Position numbers and translations under genes: made by a program | DNA from: Alisma plantago-aquatica | Taxonomy: Eukaryota > Streptophyta > Magnoliopsida > Alismatales > Alismataceae | Length of the DNA stretch: 64,000 bases | Assembly: GCA_963693085.1 (NCBI GenBank) | Contig: OY856413.1 | Coordinates: 544,320,879-544,384,878 of the forward strand | Direction: 5' to 3' | Shown here: in pieces, positions 33,154 to 45,675 of the stretch | Position numbering within the stretch: the stretch's first letter is position 1 | How the letters are laid out: the number at the start of each line of letters is the position of its first letter | Notes under the pieces: generated by a model | The model's input: only the letters and a program-made list of their open reading frames with translations | Database searches by the model: none | What the model was told of the DNA's origin: nothing

Positions 33154-36100
33154 TGTAAGGCCCCAGAACTTGCTCAATGAGTTGAATGAGCTTAATTACA
33201 ACAAAGGAATGCTTATAACCCTAATATAACCTTTTTATATGTTTTTAAATCATAAGACAAGCTTATGTTTCAAATTTGGTCCAATTTGGATACTATTTGA
33301 GCAAGTTATGCAACTTTCTGTACATTTTGGACTTTTCTGTAACTTACCCAATTGAGGGGTTTTCTTTGCAATTTGTCACATACACTATGTTAATTAGTTG
33401 TTATTTATCATTATTGAGTGTTTTGATCCATGTGGATCCTATTTGAGCCATTGTTTGAAGGTGTTTTCTCTAAGGGTATTTCAGGGTTTACCCCTTCACG
33501 GATGAGCTACCTTTAGTAGCTATCAACTAGTGAATTATGTGATTGGCTGGGAATTTCGAAAAAGGAAATATAATAAGGTCTATAAGGACAATGGGGGATC
33601 TTCTTGTGTATGTGATTGTATATTCTTAATAGTTTAATGCCATAGACACATGGGGAAGCTACTTTTACACCTCATGCTTGCTTCTATCCTTATCCATGGG
33701 CTATATTTACCTCTTCCTTGCCCAAATACAAAACTCTGCTTTCTTTTTCTTTCCTCTAACCTGGAGCAAGGACTCAACTCTATGTTTCTATGGAATCAAG
33801 TGCTCTAAGGTAGAAGACAACCCCTTTTTGGAGAAGAAGGTCTCCTAGAGCTCCATCTAGCCCTACCTAGGGTTTCCAAGGTCATCTTCTAGGGATTTTG
33901 ACAAAGGCAAGTTGTTTTATTCCTTCCTTATCCATTTGTCTTTCTCTTATCCTTCCTTATACCTTCCTCCAGGTTGGAGCCCTGCTGTTCCATGGTGAAA
34001 GTGGCTCTAGAACTCAAAAATCTATCCTTCTTGTTTCTTTTTCTAGGATTTTGCTTCTTTGTGGAGAGAAGTACCTATTTGGCCACGTTCAGATCTGAAT
34101 CCAAGGTTTTCTTACCCTATTTGCTTGAGATTCTTACTATTTGAGATCTGACCTACTCTGTAGAGGCAATTATATAGCATTCTTCACTTATATTGCTTAC
34201 TAGAAGCTTGTTAGTTCATGTTTATGCCTTAATGTGTTGAATTAAGCATAGAGAAACCATGCTTGTTTAGAATTATGAATTTTTGTGGTGTTCCCTATTT
34301 TGTTCCAGTTCTATATGAACTTGCAAACATGTCTACGAACTAAGGTGTAACATGATCTGGAACAGATTGATAGCAACAACCTGTGGTGCTAAGCACAAAA
34401 TAATTGATGGTTCAAATTAGGCTTTTCAAGCTATTTCCTTCCGTATCACACAACCGATGGTCATACCATTCAACAACCAATGGTGTTGCTATCTTGGCAA
34501 CTGATGTTTGTGGTCAAGGGTGTCAAATTTATGGTGACAACCTATGGTCACCACTTAGGTCAAGTTTTGGCTCAATTAGACGTTTAATTATCATCTACTA
34601 AGTATTCTAATGATGTTATCAATTGATGATGACATTAGCTTAATATTTGATGGTGTTAACTGAATGTATTACTGATCTAACCACCAATGGTGACCTAATG
34701 ATCACAATTAATGGTAGACCATGTCATCATCATATATGATGAGTTAAAAATGTAATTGTAGATTTGACTAAACCTTAAACTAATGGTTCCTTGGTTCAAT
34801 TGGTCTAACGGTTTGACTTATACTTCAATTGATAACCTTGAACAATGAACCCGATCCAATGAATAATATTGGATGCTTCCACATCCAATAGATTAAAATA
34901 AATCACATGGTATTATGTGTGGGTCCTAGTTATGGTAATTCGATGGTCCAATGCCATTAATATTTAGTCTTACCTTTGCCATCATATAGTTATATTTGAT
35001 AAATCACTATAATAAGTGGATGCATAACTCCCATGTGATCTAGCTTGTTATACCTAAGTGTGGTCCATTAATTTGCAATGAATAATAGCATGTGGTAATG
35101 TGATTAAGATTTATATCTCAATTTTTTTATATCTTTTGAAGCTGTTATACATATACTCTTGTTAGAAAAGAATTAGGGTTTGAATATCCATTTGTATGAT
35201 TTAGTCTTAATTCACCCAATTGACATAACTAATTAAGTGAAACTCTAATCATGTAGTGCCCTGTGCCATAGATCTATCTGAGTGTCAGAAATTGCCAGAT
35301 AGTGAAATGAGTATTCCTAAGGGATACTCGGAGTGCATACTGATGAGTATGTGGGGTGCTTGTCATCTTGAATTCAAGTGTTAGGGAGGATGACAATGGT
35401 CATACCTAGCCCTCAATTTGATAACGGTTGCAGTCATGTCTCGGTGATTATATATATATATATATATATATATGATGAGATTAGAGGACAACTGTGGTTG
35501 TACCTTCTATGGTAGGGTATGCGTACCCACATCCTTTCACTAGCGCGGTGTCCTATACCAAGGACGGACTAGGCTGTTAGCAACTTGACCTTATGTGTCA
35601 CTGTGGCCGACCCATACTGACCGGGGGAGGAGAAGATCTTAGGAGTCCGACTCTTCCTAGATCTTATATGGCATTGATTTCGACTTAGTAGTGGTCAGTT
35701 GAGATTTGAGTGGTATTTCTCAAATCCCTCAGGGCAATGTAATAAAAGAAGTGATACCAGCCATATAGTATAATTGCTAGGGTTTAATACGTATCACATT
35801 AGTCGATTAACCCTTGTCTTGTCTTTACACTACATAGTTTTTACATGATGTAGACCTGTGAAAATTGTGCAATTCTACTTGATGTTACAACTTATTTTCT
35901 TAACTGCTTAACATGCTTAAACTGTTCAATCTATTCATATTGCTTATTCAATACCCTAACTGCTCAATGTATTTACTGCTAATTAATATGTTATAATCAA
36001 TATATGTTGGAGAGAATTATATCTCTCACTAGGACTGGGTCTCACCCATGGGTCACCACATTTTTTTAGGTGGTCACGGGCAATAAGGTCGAGGTCATGC

Positions 36101-36514
36101 TATGGAAGAGAACCAACCTGGTGATCAATAGATTCATAAGGTTGGTTAGTTGTAGATGTTAGTAGTAGAGTCCTAGTGTCATCCCTGTACTCTCAGGTCT
36201 AGGTATGGGATGTGTTTTCTATATGATTTACTTGTCTCGACACGAGATTTTGGTAGTATGCAAATGCTTGTAAATATATGGCATGTACATGTGAAATATC
36301 TTTTGTATGCAGAATGTGACTGAGGTCTTTGGACCCATATGTAAATACTTGTTGCAGTATATGAGAATGGAATGGACTTTTTATAAATGTTCTAGTGTTT
36401 ATTTACATTGTTGGAATTGGCTTTAATTATTTCACAATTTTGACTATGTGATAAATTAGTAGTTGATCATGTTTTGTGTTTTGAGTAATCTCATTAGCGT
36501 GATGAGGTGTTACA
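33154..36514 (+). mobile_element. S2: solo LTR of a G1-related family
   Basis: This 3361-bp LTR starts TGTAAGGCCCC and ends GATGAGGTGTTACA, flanked by the perfect duplication atagt (33149-33153 and 36515-36519). The G1 3' LTR shows the undisturbed site near 43095. Sequence layout follows the G1 LTR (similar early segment, TATA-like box, conserved 3' blocks at 36008-36070 and 36178-36200) but at clearly lower identity and without the GATAAG array, so it is a sister family. It contains an (AT)n run at about 35450-35472. No internal region or second LTR is present. Confidence 0.88.
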
Positions 36515-36519
36515 ATAGT

Positions 36520-39030
36520 GCTGATCTAGCAACTGATGGTGACTTAATGATCACAACTAATGTTGGATCAGGTCATCACTACATATGGTGAGTTAAGGAT
36601 GTAATTGTAGATTTGACTAAAACTTAAACCAATGGTTCCTTGGTTCAATTGATCTGATAGTTAAACCTATACATCAATTGATAACTATGTGCAATGAACC
36701 TGATCCAAAGAATGAGATTGGATGCTTCAACATCCAATAGATTAGATTGAGCCCATAATATTATATGTGGGTCTTAGTGATGAGAACTCGATGGTTCAAT
36801 ATCATTAATTTGTTGTTATACCTTTGCTCTCCTATATTTATATTTGATAAATGACCATAATAAGTGGGTGTGTAACTTCAATGGGATATAGTTTATAATA
36901 CATAACATTAATGTAACTAAATGATGGTTATTGGTTATAATAAGCCCTCTTGCATGATCAATGTGAAAATGAATTACGCTCTTCTTATATTAAAACCACA
37001 ATGCATTTCTATTTGAATATCACAATGCTTTGCCATAATAATACCTATGGACACATAATTGCTGATGATCTTTTGAGCCTTGTTTAAGGCATGGAATGAT
37101 GAGGATGACCTTTCTATGAATTATGTGATGGTCTTAAATGACCTTTGGGCATGTTGAGCCCTAATTGAGGTGAAACCCTTTTCATGTTCCAATAAGGGAT
37201 TAAACCCTAGAACTTGTGATAAGAAATGGATATCTTGAAATGATATGATGATAATGTGGTTCATTACAATGTAATGGATGATAGCATATGGTAATATGAT
37301 TAAGATCTATACTTCTAACATTTTATATATCCTAAAGTTGCAATGCTTATACACTTGATAGAAATGAATTAGGGTTTGTATGTCCATTTGTATGATGAAG
37401 CCTTAATTCACCCAATTGGCAATAATTAATCAAGTGAAATTCTAATCATGTAGTGCCCTGTGCCATAGATCCATCTGAGCGTTAGAACTTGCCAGATGGT
37501 GAAACGAGTATTCCTAAGGGAAACTTAGAGGATGACTGTTGTCATACCTAGCCCTTTGTTTGAGAACAGTTGCGATCGTGTCTCCGTGATTATATATTTG
37601 ATGATATTTGAGGACAACTGTGGTTGTACCTCAGATGGTAGGGTATGTGTACCCACCTCCTTTCACTAGTGCCATGACCAATACCAAGGACAGACTAGGC
37701 TGTTGGAAGCTTGAACTTATGTATCACTGTGGCGGACCCATACTAATCGGGGGCGGAGAAGATCTTAGGAGTCCTGCTCTTCCTAGATCTTGTATGGTAC
37801 TGATTTTTACTTAGCAGTGGTCAGTTAGATTTTTTATTGGTATCCTCAAATTCCTCAGAGCAACATAATAAAAGATGTAATACAACCGTGTAGCATATCT
37901 GTTTAGTATTATACACAACGCCTAACATTAGATGGTAACCCTTGTTTGATTTTCTTATATAGAGATGATATATAGTATAATGAGAGATGATAGATATGCT
38001 TGTGCTGTAGATGTGCTCATGTTTTAAACCTATTTATGTTGTTAAATATACTAATACTGATATTTAATATTATGCTTCTAACAATGTCTAATACTGCTAG
38101 CCATTCCTATGTAATTAGAAATGCTTAAACTACTAATTATGCTTATGTAGTTAGTTGTGCTATGGTGTTAGCTCTACTTATTATTTAGACTGGTTCACTT
38201 TATTAAATATGCCAATATTGATAGCCATGTCATACTACTAGACATATCAAAGATGCTTTTGCTTCTAGATTGCTTATGTTGTTAGTAAGGCATATGATGA
38301 TAATCAAATCAATGATAATGAATATTATTAGATGCAATATTATGAAACCTGAGTAGATATCTGATAAAAGAAACGGATTTATCTGTTACTATATATACAT
38401 TGATAATCGTACTTGTTGCTAAGATTATTTGCTTAATCTGTTTAGCATGCTTGAATTGTTCAATCCCCTCAATTGACTATTAAATACTCCAACTACTTAG
38501 TTATTACTGTTTAATATGATGTAATCAATATACGTTGGAAAGATTTATATCTCTCACTGGGACTGGGTCTCACCTCATGGTTCACCACATTTTTAGGTGA
38601 TCGACAACAGTGAAAACCATATCATGACAGTGAGAAGAATCTGAGGTGATAAACCCTAGATATGATTGTTTAGTTGTCTAGTGTGTCCTAGAGTCGTCCC
38701 TGTACTCTCAGGTGCGGATGAAAAGTTTGTATATGATGTTTTGATCAAATTGATCTTTTGACAACATGTTGATGTTTGTATATGTTGAATATGTGGATAG
38801 TTTGCCTTTGCAAATTTTATGTTGTAGATGAGGCTACAAGGTAGTTGTAAAGAATATTGAGCATTATGTGAAGTAAAGAAAGTTGTTGGGCTTTTATATA
38901 AATGTTTCTGAGCAATTGGGAATTGTTGTAATCCGTTTTAATTTACCCTATTTTCTAGGTTTGTGTTTAATTAAGGAGTAATCATGTTTTGCATTTTGAG
39001 TAATCTCATTTAGTGTAACGGGTTCTCACA
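36520..39030 (+). repeat. G1 5' LTR, piece 3
   Basis: This matches 43100-45670 of the 3' LTR. It includes the conserved 3' blocks at 38535-38595 and 38692-38713 and ends GGGTTCTCACA at 39030, directly before the primer-binding site. Small open frames are not conserved between the two LTRs. Confidence 0.85.
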
Positions 39031-39033
39031 AGT

Positions 39034-39045
39034 TGGTATCAGAGC
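39034..39045 (+). other. G1 primer-binding site
   Basis: TGGTATCAGAGC lies three bases after the LTR end CTCACA and matches initiator tRNA-Met. Confidence 0.9.
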
Positions 39046-41384
39046 TTTAGGATTGCTGAGTCTACAAGGACACTAAGACTCCGGACTAGGATGATGTCTA
39101 TGTTAGGAATATGACATCAAAGCATAGTACATACTGCCTAATCTTAGTACTTGGATGATCTGGCCAGGTATTCAGGTATTGAAGAAAAGGTAAGTATGGA
39201 ACTCTTAGATTGTTATCTTTCTAATTACTCTAATCAAGTAGTCATTTTGAGACAATCTAAAGAGCATAACAAATCAGAAATCATGGTGCAAATATCTCAA
39301 TCTTATCCTAAAGAAGATGAAAATTTCATCATAACCTATCAAAACTTGAATATTTGGTAACTATAAGAGAAAGATACAACACTATGAAACCAAAATATGA
39401 AAATAGATAAGCTAGAGAGGAGTTCTTGAAGTTGTAATTCAAGAAGATAATAAAGTAAAATATAGATAAGTATGTGCTAATAAATTGATTCAAGGTATGA
39501 AATTCACATAAGACAGAGAGGACTCATGTGATAAGCATAATATGAGAAGACGAGTGAGAATAATAGTAGATGAATGAAGTGGAACCTGAGTTAATCTCAT
39601 ACCAACCTATGTGTGTAAGAAGTGCTAATTTACAATCTTCATGACATATGAAAGAAATTAAGGGAGATGATCCGTGTCAAATGAAGAAAATTTGTAATAT
39701 GATGTTATATTCATTGATAAGTGGTTGAGAAACATGATAACATGAAAGGACATGCATATGAATTATGAAGAGTTAAAGAGAAAAGAGCAATGAGATGTTA
39801 TAATCTTAATAATTCCTATGCTAATGGCTAGGAACCCAAGCTGTAAGAGGTAAAATGATACATAAAAAGTGTAACCTTCATGGGAAAAAAATAACTGGTT
39901 ACCTTTTGCTAGTGACCCCTAGACAATGCTTCTTTGATGTGAGAAGTGTGTTTCCCTTTGTGTTCCTTTCTTTTTGAGGCGTAGCTTACAAGCGGATCTC
40001 ATGTCACTTGGTACGCTTGGAGTTGTTGAAATCCTAGGATGGATATCTTGATATGATGTGTGATTGCCTTGGACTATTGTTCCAAAATCTTTATATTTTG
40101 TAATGATCATGCTTTTTGATCCTTCTAAAAGTTAGGGGGATTCCTCCTATATGTTCTTAGTTGGTTATGATATTGTGGAAGTGGATGAAACCAGGTTATG
40201 AGTTCTTTATAACACATGTAGTGGACACCAAGATAATGAATCCTAGTATCCAGAGTGTATCAGTTATATATGAGTTAAAGATATCTATTATATGAGATGT
40301 CCAATGTTCCTCTCCAATAGAGAGAGAGAGAGTTGATGTGGATCTTCCAAGTGTTGTTTGGTAAAACAAGACTGATTCTATAATGTTATGTATGGTCTGC
40401 TGATGGTTGGGCAACACCACTATCAATGATAGATGATTTGTTGATCAACAAACATGTGTTACCGTGTTCCTTTAAAATAAACAGGATCAAGATATCAATA
40501 GATTAGAGTTAGGTGGATGACATAAGTTACATGACCATGATAAGTTTAGGGTTATTTCGTTTAGTCTAACCATTGTATCGATAACATTCATAAATAGGAG
40601 GAAAAAAGGTAATCAGGTTATGTCTCATAAGTTGTGAAAAGCTTTGAATGATGACATATCAAAGTATTTTAGAGATGGTCAGTAACATGGTTGACATCTT
40701 GCTAAACCTTAAGAATGTTCAAGCAACTATACTCATATGTGACAAGTTCAACAAGAGTGAGTTGGGGGTTAACTAGAGTATCCTCTTGGATGTTATGATA
40801 CATCTACTAAGTGTGTTATGTGAATCCTATGAAGATGAAGACAATGTCATTACCATACCCCTAACAAGGTCAACCAAGAAGTTATATTTGTTAACGATTG
40901 CAGAAAAGTGTGTGATTATTTAACTAGAATGATGGCCAGTCCATCATTAAGATGATTGAAGAATCTTCTAAGAACATATGCCTTATAGTTCTTGACAATA
41001 AGGGGATGCTCACCTGATTGATTGAGTTGTTGATTACAACAATCATCAAAGGAGCATAGAGATGAAACCTTATAGAATTAAGCCTGATAAGAGATACATG
41101 ATGTTCCATGTTGGTAAGTGCCATCAAATATGACCTATAAGGGGTGTGTGGTACAACAGACAAAATAGTTCAGGATGACATTTAGAGTCCAAAGTTGAAA
41201 TGTACTACCAGACCTGTACAGGTGGCACACCGATTCTTATGTTGAACCAAGGTGACACATGCTAGAGTTGAGGGAGAAGAATATGTCTTCTATGAGAATG
41301 ATGTGACATCACTAGGTGATGAAAGTAACCATGTGTAAGATTGAGGATGACATGCATGAGAAGTGTCCATCTATGTGTATCTTG

Positions 41385-41421
41385 GATTTCGGGGGCGAAA
41401 TCCCTATTAGGGGTTTATGTT
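41385..41421 (+). pseudogene. Last codons of chromovirus pol plus polypurine-tract region (G1)
   Basis: One frame reads DFGGEIPIRGL just before the LTR start at 41422. It is the same peptide type as in G3 (DFGDEILVRGL), with Asp changed to Gly. Confidence 0.6.
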
Positions 41422-44400
41422 TGTGAGACCCCTAACCTTGATTCAATGTTTGAACATGATTAATTACCATAATTGAATTATTATAACCCTAATATAATAT
41501 TGTGATATGTTCTGGTATCATGTGACAAGCTGAAGTTTCGAATTTGGTCCAATTTGGACATTGTTTGAGCAAGTTATGCAATTTTATGTACATTTTGGAC
41601 GTTTTTACAATATACCCAATTGGGAGGTTTTCTTTGTATATTTTCATAAGAATTATGATGCTTATAGGTTTCCTTATAATTATCAACTTTGTTTGGCTAT
41701 GGGTCTCCTAGTTGTTCTTGGTTTGGAGGTGTTCCTCTTTAAGGACGTTTTAGGGGTTCCCCCGCTTTATGGATGAGCTTATCTTTAGGAGTTACCAACT
41801 AATGGGGTGATCTAGAATCTTCTTCTTGTCATTGAAACCATGGATATGCTATGAGTCATTTCATGAGGAATTGATAGGGAGAAGGAGAGTAATGATAAGG
41901 ATAAGGGTATGGAGATGGATAAAGATAAGGGTATGGATAAGGATAAGGATAAGAGTAATGGTAAAGATAATGATAAGGATAAGGGTCAAGATAAGGATAA
42001 GGATAAAGATAAGGATAAGGGTATGGATAAAGGAGAAAAAGTGTGGGTAGTAAGTGAGGCGGGTGTTGCATGGACATAGAATCTCTAGGCTATGGACACA
42101 TGGAAAACTCCATGGGCACCTCATGCTTGACCCCTTCCTTATCCATGAAGCTATATATACCCCTTCCTATCTCCAAATCAAAATCATTGCCCACTATCTC
42201 TTTCCTCTAGCTTAGAGAACCGAACTTGCCCTATTTGGTTGTAGAAAAAGTGGTCTAAGGTAGAAGACAACCTCCTTTTGGAGATGAAGGTCTCCTAGAG
42301 CTCCATCTAGCCCTATCTAGGGTTTCTAAGGTCAACTTCTAGGGTTTTCGACCAAGGCAAGTTGTTTTTTTCCTTCCTTATATATTTTCTTGCTCTTCTC
42401 CTTCCTTAGACCTTCCTCTAGGTCGACACTCTATTGGTCCATGGTAAAAGTTGCTTTAGAGCTCAAGATCCTACCTTTCTTGCTTCTTCTTCTAGGGTTT
42501 TGATTCCTTGTGAAGAAGAGTGCCTGCTTGGCCGAGTTTAGAGCTTCTTCTTGGGCTTTATACCTTCTTGGCTTGAGTTTCTTGCTTCTAGAAGTTTGTT
42601 CTTATCAATATAGGCGAGTTTTATAACCCTCTTTACTTATATTGGCTACTATAAGCTTATTAGCTCATGTGCTTGCTTAACAATGGTGATTCAAGCATTA
42701 AGAAGCTAAGCTTGTTTGGAATTTTAATTTTTATGGCGTTTCCTATTTTGTTTCCAGTTCTATACGAACCTATAATCATGTTCACATTCTTCCTAAGAAA
42801 GTATTTGACTTAGTTCAAGTTGGTATCACCACCTATGATGCTAAGCACCTATCAACCGATGGTCCATATTAGGGTTTCTAGGTTATTTTCTCGTCTAAAC
42901 ACATGACTCGATGGTGTGATCTTCATGACAACCGAAGGTGGTAACCAAGGGTTATGAACGATGATGTTAGCTGATAGTCACACCTTAGGTCAGTGTTAGG
43001 CTCTCTTGGAATCTCAATGAGCAATGGTTTGATTCTCTAATGATTCTATCAATCAATGATGACATTAACTTAATATTTGATGGTATTAAATGAATATGGT
43101 GTTGATCTAGCAACTGATGGTGACTTAATGATCACAACTAATTATGGATCAGGTCATCACTACATATGGTGAGTTAAGGATGTAATTGTAGATTCGACTA
43201 AACCTTAAACCAATGGTTCCTTGGTTTAATTGATCTAATAGTTAAACCTATACTTCAATTGATAACTATGAACAATGAACCCAATCCAATGAATGAGATT
43301 GGATGCTTCAAAATCTAATAGATTAGAATGAGTCCCATGATATTATATGTGGATTCTAGTGATGATAGTTCGATGTTTCAATATCATAAATTTGTTTTTA
43401 TACCTTTATTCTCCTATAGTTATATTTGATAAATGACCATAATAAGTGGGTGTGTAACTTCAATGTGATATAGTTTGTTATACCTAGCCTTAATGTAACT
43501 AAATGATGGTTATTGGTTATAATAAGCCCTCTTGCATGATTAATGTGAAAATGAATTACACTCATCTTGTGTTTAAACCACAATGTATTGCTATTTTAAT
43601 ATCATAGTGCCTTGCCATTATAATACATTTGGACACATAATTGCTGATGATCTTTTGAGCCTTGTTTAAGGCATGGAATGATGAGGATGACCTTGCTATA
43701 AATAATGTGATGGTCTTAAATGACCTTTGGGCATGTTAAGCCCTGATTGAGGTGGAATCCTTTTCATGTTCCAATAAGGGATGAAACCCTGGAACTTGTG
43801 ATAAGAAATAGATATCTTGAAAAGATATGATGATAATGTGGTTCATTACAATGCAAAGGATGATAGCATATGGTAATATGATTAATATCTATACTTCAAA
43901 CGTTTTATATCTTATAAAGTTGCAATGCTTATACACTTCATAGAAATGAATTAGGGTTTGTATGTCCATTTGTATGATGAAGCCTTGATTCACCCAATTG
44001 GAAATAATTAATCAAGTGAAATTCTAATCATGTAGTGCCCTATGCCATAGATCCATATGTGTCAGAACTTGCTAGATGGTGAAACAAGTATTCCTAAGGG
44101 AAACTTGGAGTGCATACTATTGAGTATGTGGGGTGCTTGTCATCCTGAATCCAAGTGTTTAGGGAGGATGGCTGTGGTCATACCTATCCCTATGTTTGAG
44201 AATGGTTATGGCCGTGTCTCGGTCATTATATATGTGATGTGATTGGAGGACAACTATGGTTATACCTTGGATGGTAGGGTATGCGTACCCACCTCCTTTC
44301 ACTAGTGTCGTGACCTATACGAAGGACGGACTAGGCTGTTAAAAGTTTGACCTTATGTGTCACTGTGGCAGACCTGTACTGACCGGGGACAGAGAAGATC

Positions 44401-45670
44401 TTAGGAGTATGACTCTTCCTAGATCTTGTATGGCTCTGATTTTGACTTAGCAGTGGTCAGTTGGATTTTTGAGTGGTATCCTCAAACTCCTCAGGGCAAC
44501 TTAATAAAAGATGTAATACAACCGTGTAGCATATCTGTTTAGGGTTATACACAATGCCTCATATTGGATGATAACCCTTGTTTGATCTTCTTATATAGAG
44601 ATGATATATAGTACAATGAGAGATGATAGATATGCTTGTGCTATAGATGTGCTCATGTCATAATCCTATTTATGTTGTCAAATATATTGATACTAATATT
44701 TAATATTATGTTTCTAGCAATGTCTTTTACTGCTAGCCATGCCTATATAATTAGAAATGCTTAAATTGCTAATTATGCTTATGCATTTAGTTGTGCTATG
44801 ATGTTAGCTCTACTTATTATGTAGACTGGTTCACTTTATTAAATATGCCAATATTGATAGCCATGTCATACTACTAGACACATCAAAGATGCTTATGCTT
44901 CTAGATTGTTTTTGTTATTAGTAAGGCATATGATGATAGTCAGATCAATGATAATGATTGTTATTGGATGCAATCTTATGAAACCTCAATAGATATCTAA
45001 TAAAAGAAATGGATCTATCTGTTACATATATATACATTGATAATCGTACTTGTTGCTAAGCTGATTTGCTTAATCTGTTTAACATGCTTGAATTGTTCAA
45101 TATACTCAATTGACTATTAAATACTCCAAGTACTCGGTTATTTACTATTTAATATGATATAATCAATATATGTTGGAGAGAGTTATATCTCTCGCTGGGA
45201 CTGGGTCTCACCTCATGGGTCACCACATTTTTTTTAGGTGATTGACAACAATGACAACTGTATCATGACAGTGAGAAGAATATGAGGTGATAAACCCTAG
45301 AGATGGTTGTTTAGTTGTATAGTTTGTCCTAGAGTCATCCCTGTACTCTCATGTCTAGATGAAAAGTTTGCATATGATGTTTTGATTGGATTGAGCTTTT
45401 GACAACATATTGATGCTTGTATATGTTGAATATGTGGATAGCGTACCTTTGCAAAGTTTATGTTGTAGCTGAGGCTATATGATAGTTGTAAAAAATATTT
45501 AGCATTATGTGAAGTAAATCAAGTTGCTGGGCTTTATATAAATGTTTCTGAGCAATTGGGAATTGTTGAAATTGGTTTTAATTTACCCTATTTTTTGGGT
45601 TTGTGTTTAATTAAGGAGTAATCATGTTTTGCATTTTGAGTAATCTCATTTAGTGTAATGGGTTCTCACA
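41422..45670 (+). repeat. G1 3' LTR, uninterrupted
   Basis: This is the complete 4249-bp LTR from TGTGAGACCCC to GGGTTCTCACA. It carries the GATAAG array (41880-42035), a TATA box (42152-42159) and the conserved 3' blocks (45173-45237 and 45333-45356). It preserves the empty sites corresponding to the G2 (near 41832) and S2 (near 43095) insertions in the 5' LTR. The downstream target duplicate is actgg (45671-45675). Confidence 0.9.
42152..42159 (+). promoter_or_regulatory. Candidate TATA box of G1 3' LTR
   Basis: TATATATA with the same flanks as the 5' LTR copy at 32225-32232, about 120 bases after the GATAAG array. Confidence 0.5.
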
Positions 45671-45675
45671 ACTGG

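Larger units (their letters stand above)
39031..41421 (+). mobile_element. G1 internal region, non-coding
   Basis: The region begins with the primer-binding site and a segment (39130-39260) homologous to parts of the G2 and G3 internal regions; there a 69-codon TTG-initiated frame exists but is not recognisable. The remainder has only short frames. The 3' end (41385-41421) carries the last pol codons and the polypurine region. An (AG)n run lies at about 40319-40331. Confidence 0.75.
6902..45670 (+). mobile_element. G1: non-autonomous Ty3/Gypsy (chromovirus-derived) element with nested insertions
   Basis: The LTRs start TGTGAGACCCC and end GGGTTCTCACA. The 5' LTR is in three pieces (6902-7327, 31920-33153, 36520-39030; about 4.17 kb in total), the internal region is 39031-41421 (2.4 kb) and the 3' LTR is 41422-45670 (4.25 kb). 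Target duplications are accgg at 6897-6901 and actgg at 45671-45675; the one difference is a C-to-T change at a CpG. A primer-binding site TGGTATCAGAGC is at 39034-39045. No protease, RT or integrase is present. The first 125 aligned LTR bases differ at about 13 places, so it is the oldest of the intact Gypsy insertions here. It inserted in S1. Confidence 0.85.

Noticed and set aside
35450..35472. (AT)n microsatellite as a regulatory site
   Set aside because: It is a short simple repeat in S2 with no counterpart in the G1 LTRs, so nothing beyond a microsatellite is supported.
39151..39360. 69-codon frame in the G1 interior as a gene
   Set aside because: It starts with TTG, has no recognisable domain, and the homologous segments in G2 and G3 contain stops. 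I treat it as part of a conserved non-coding or decayed segment.
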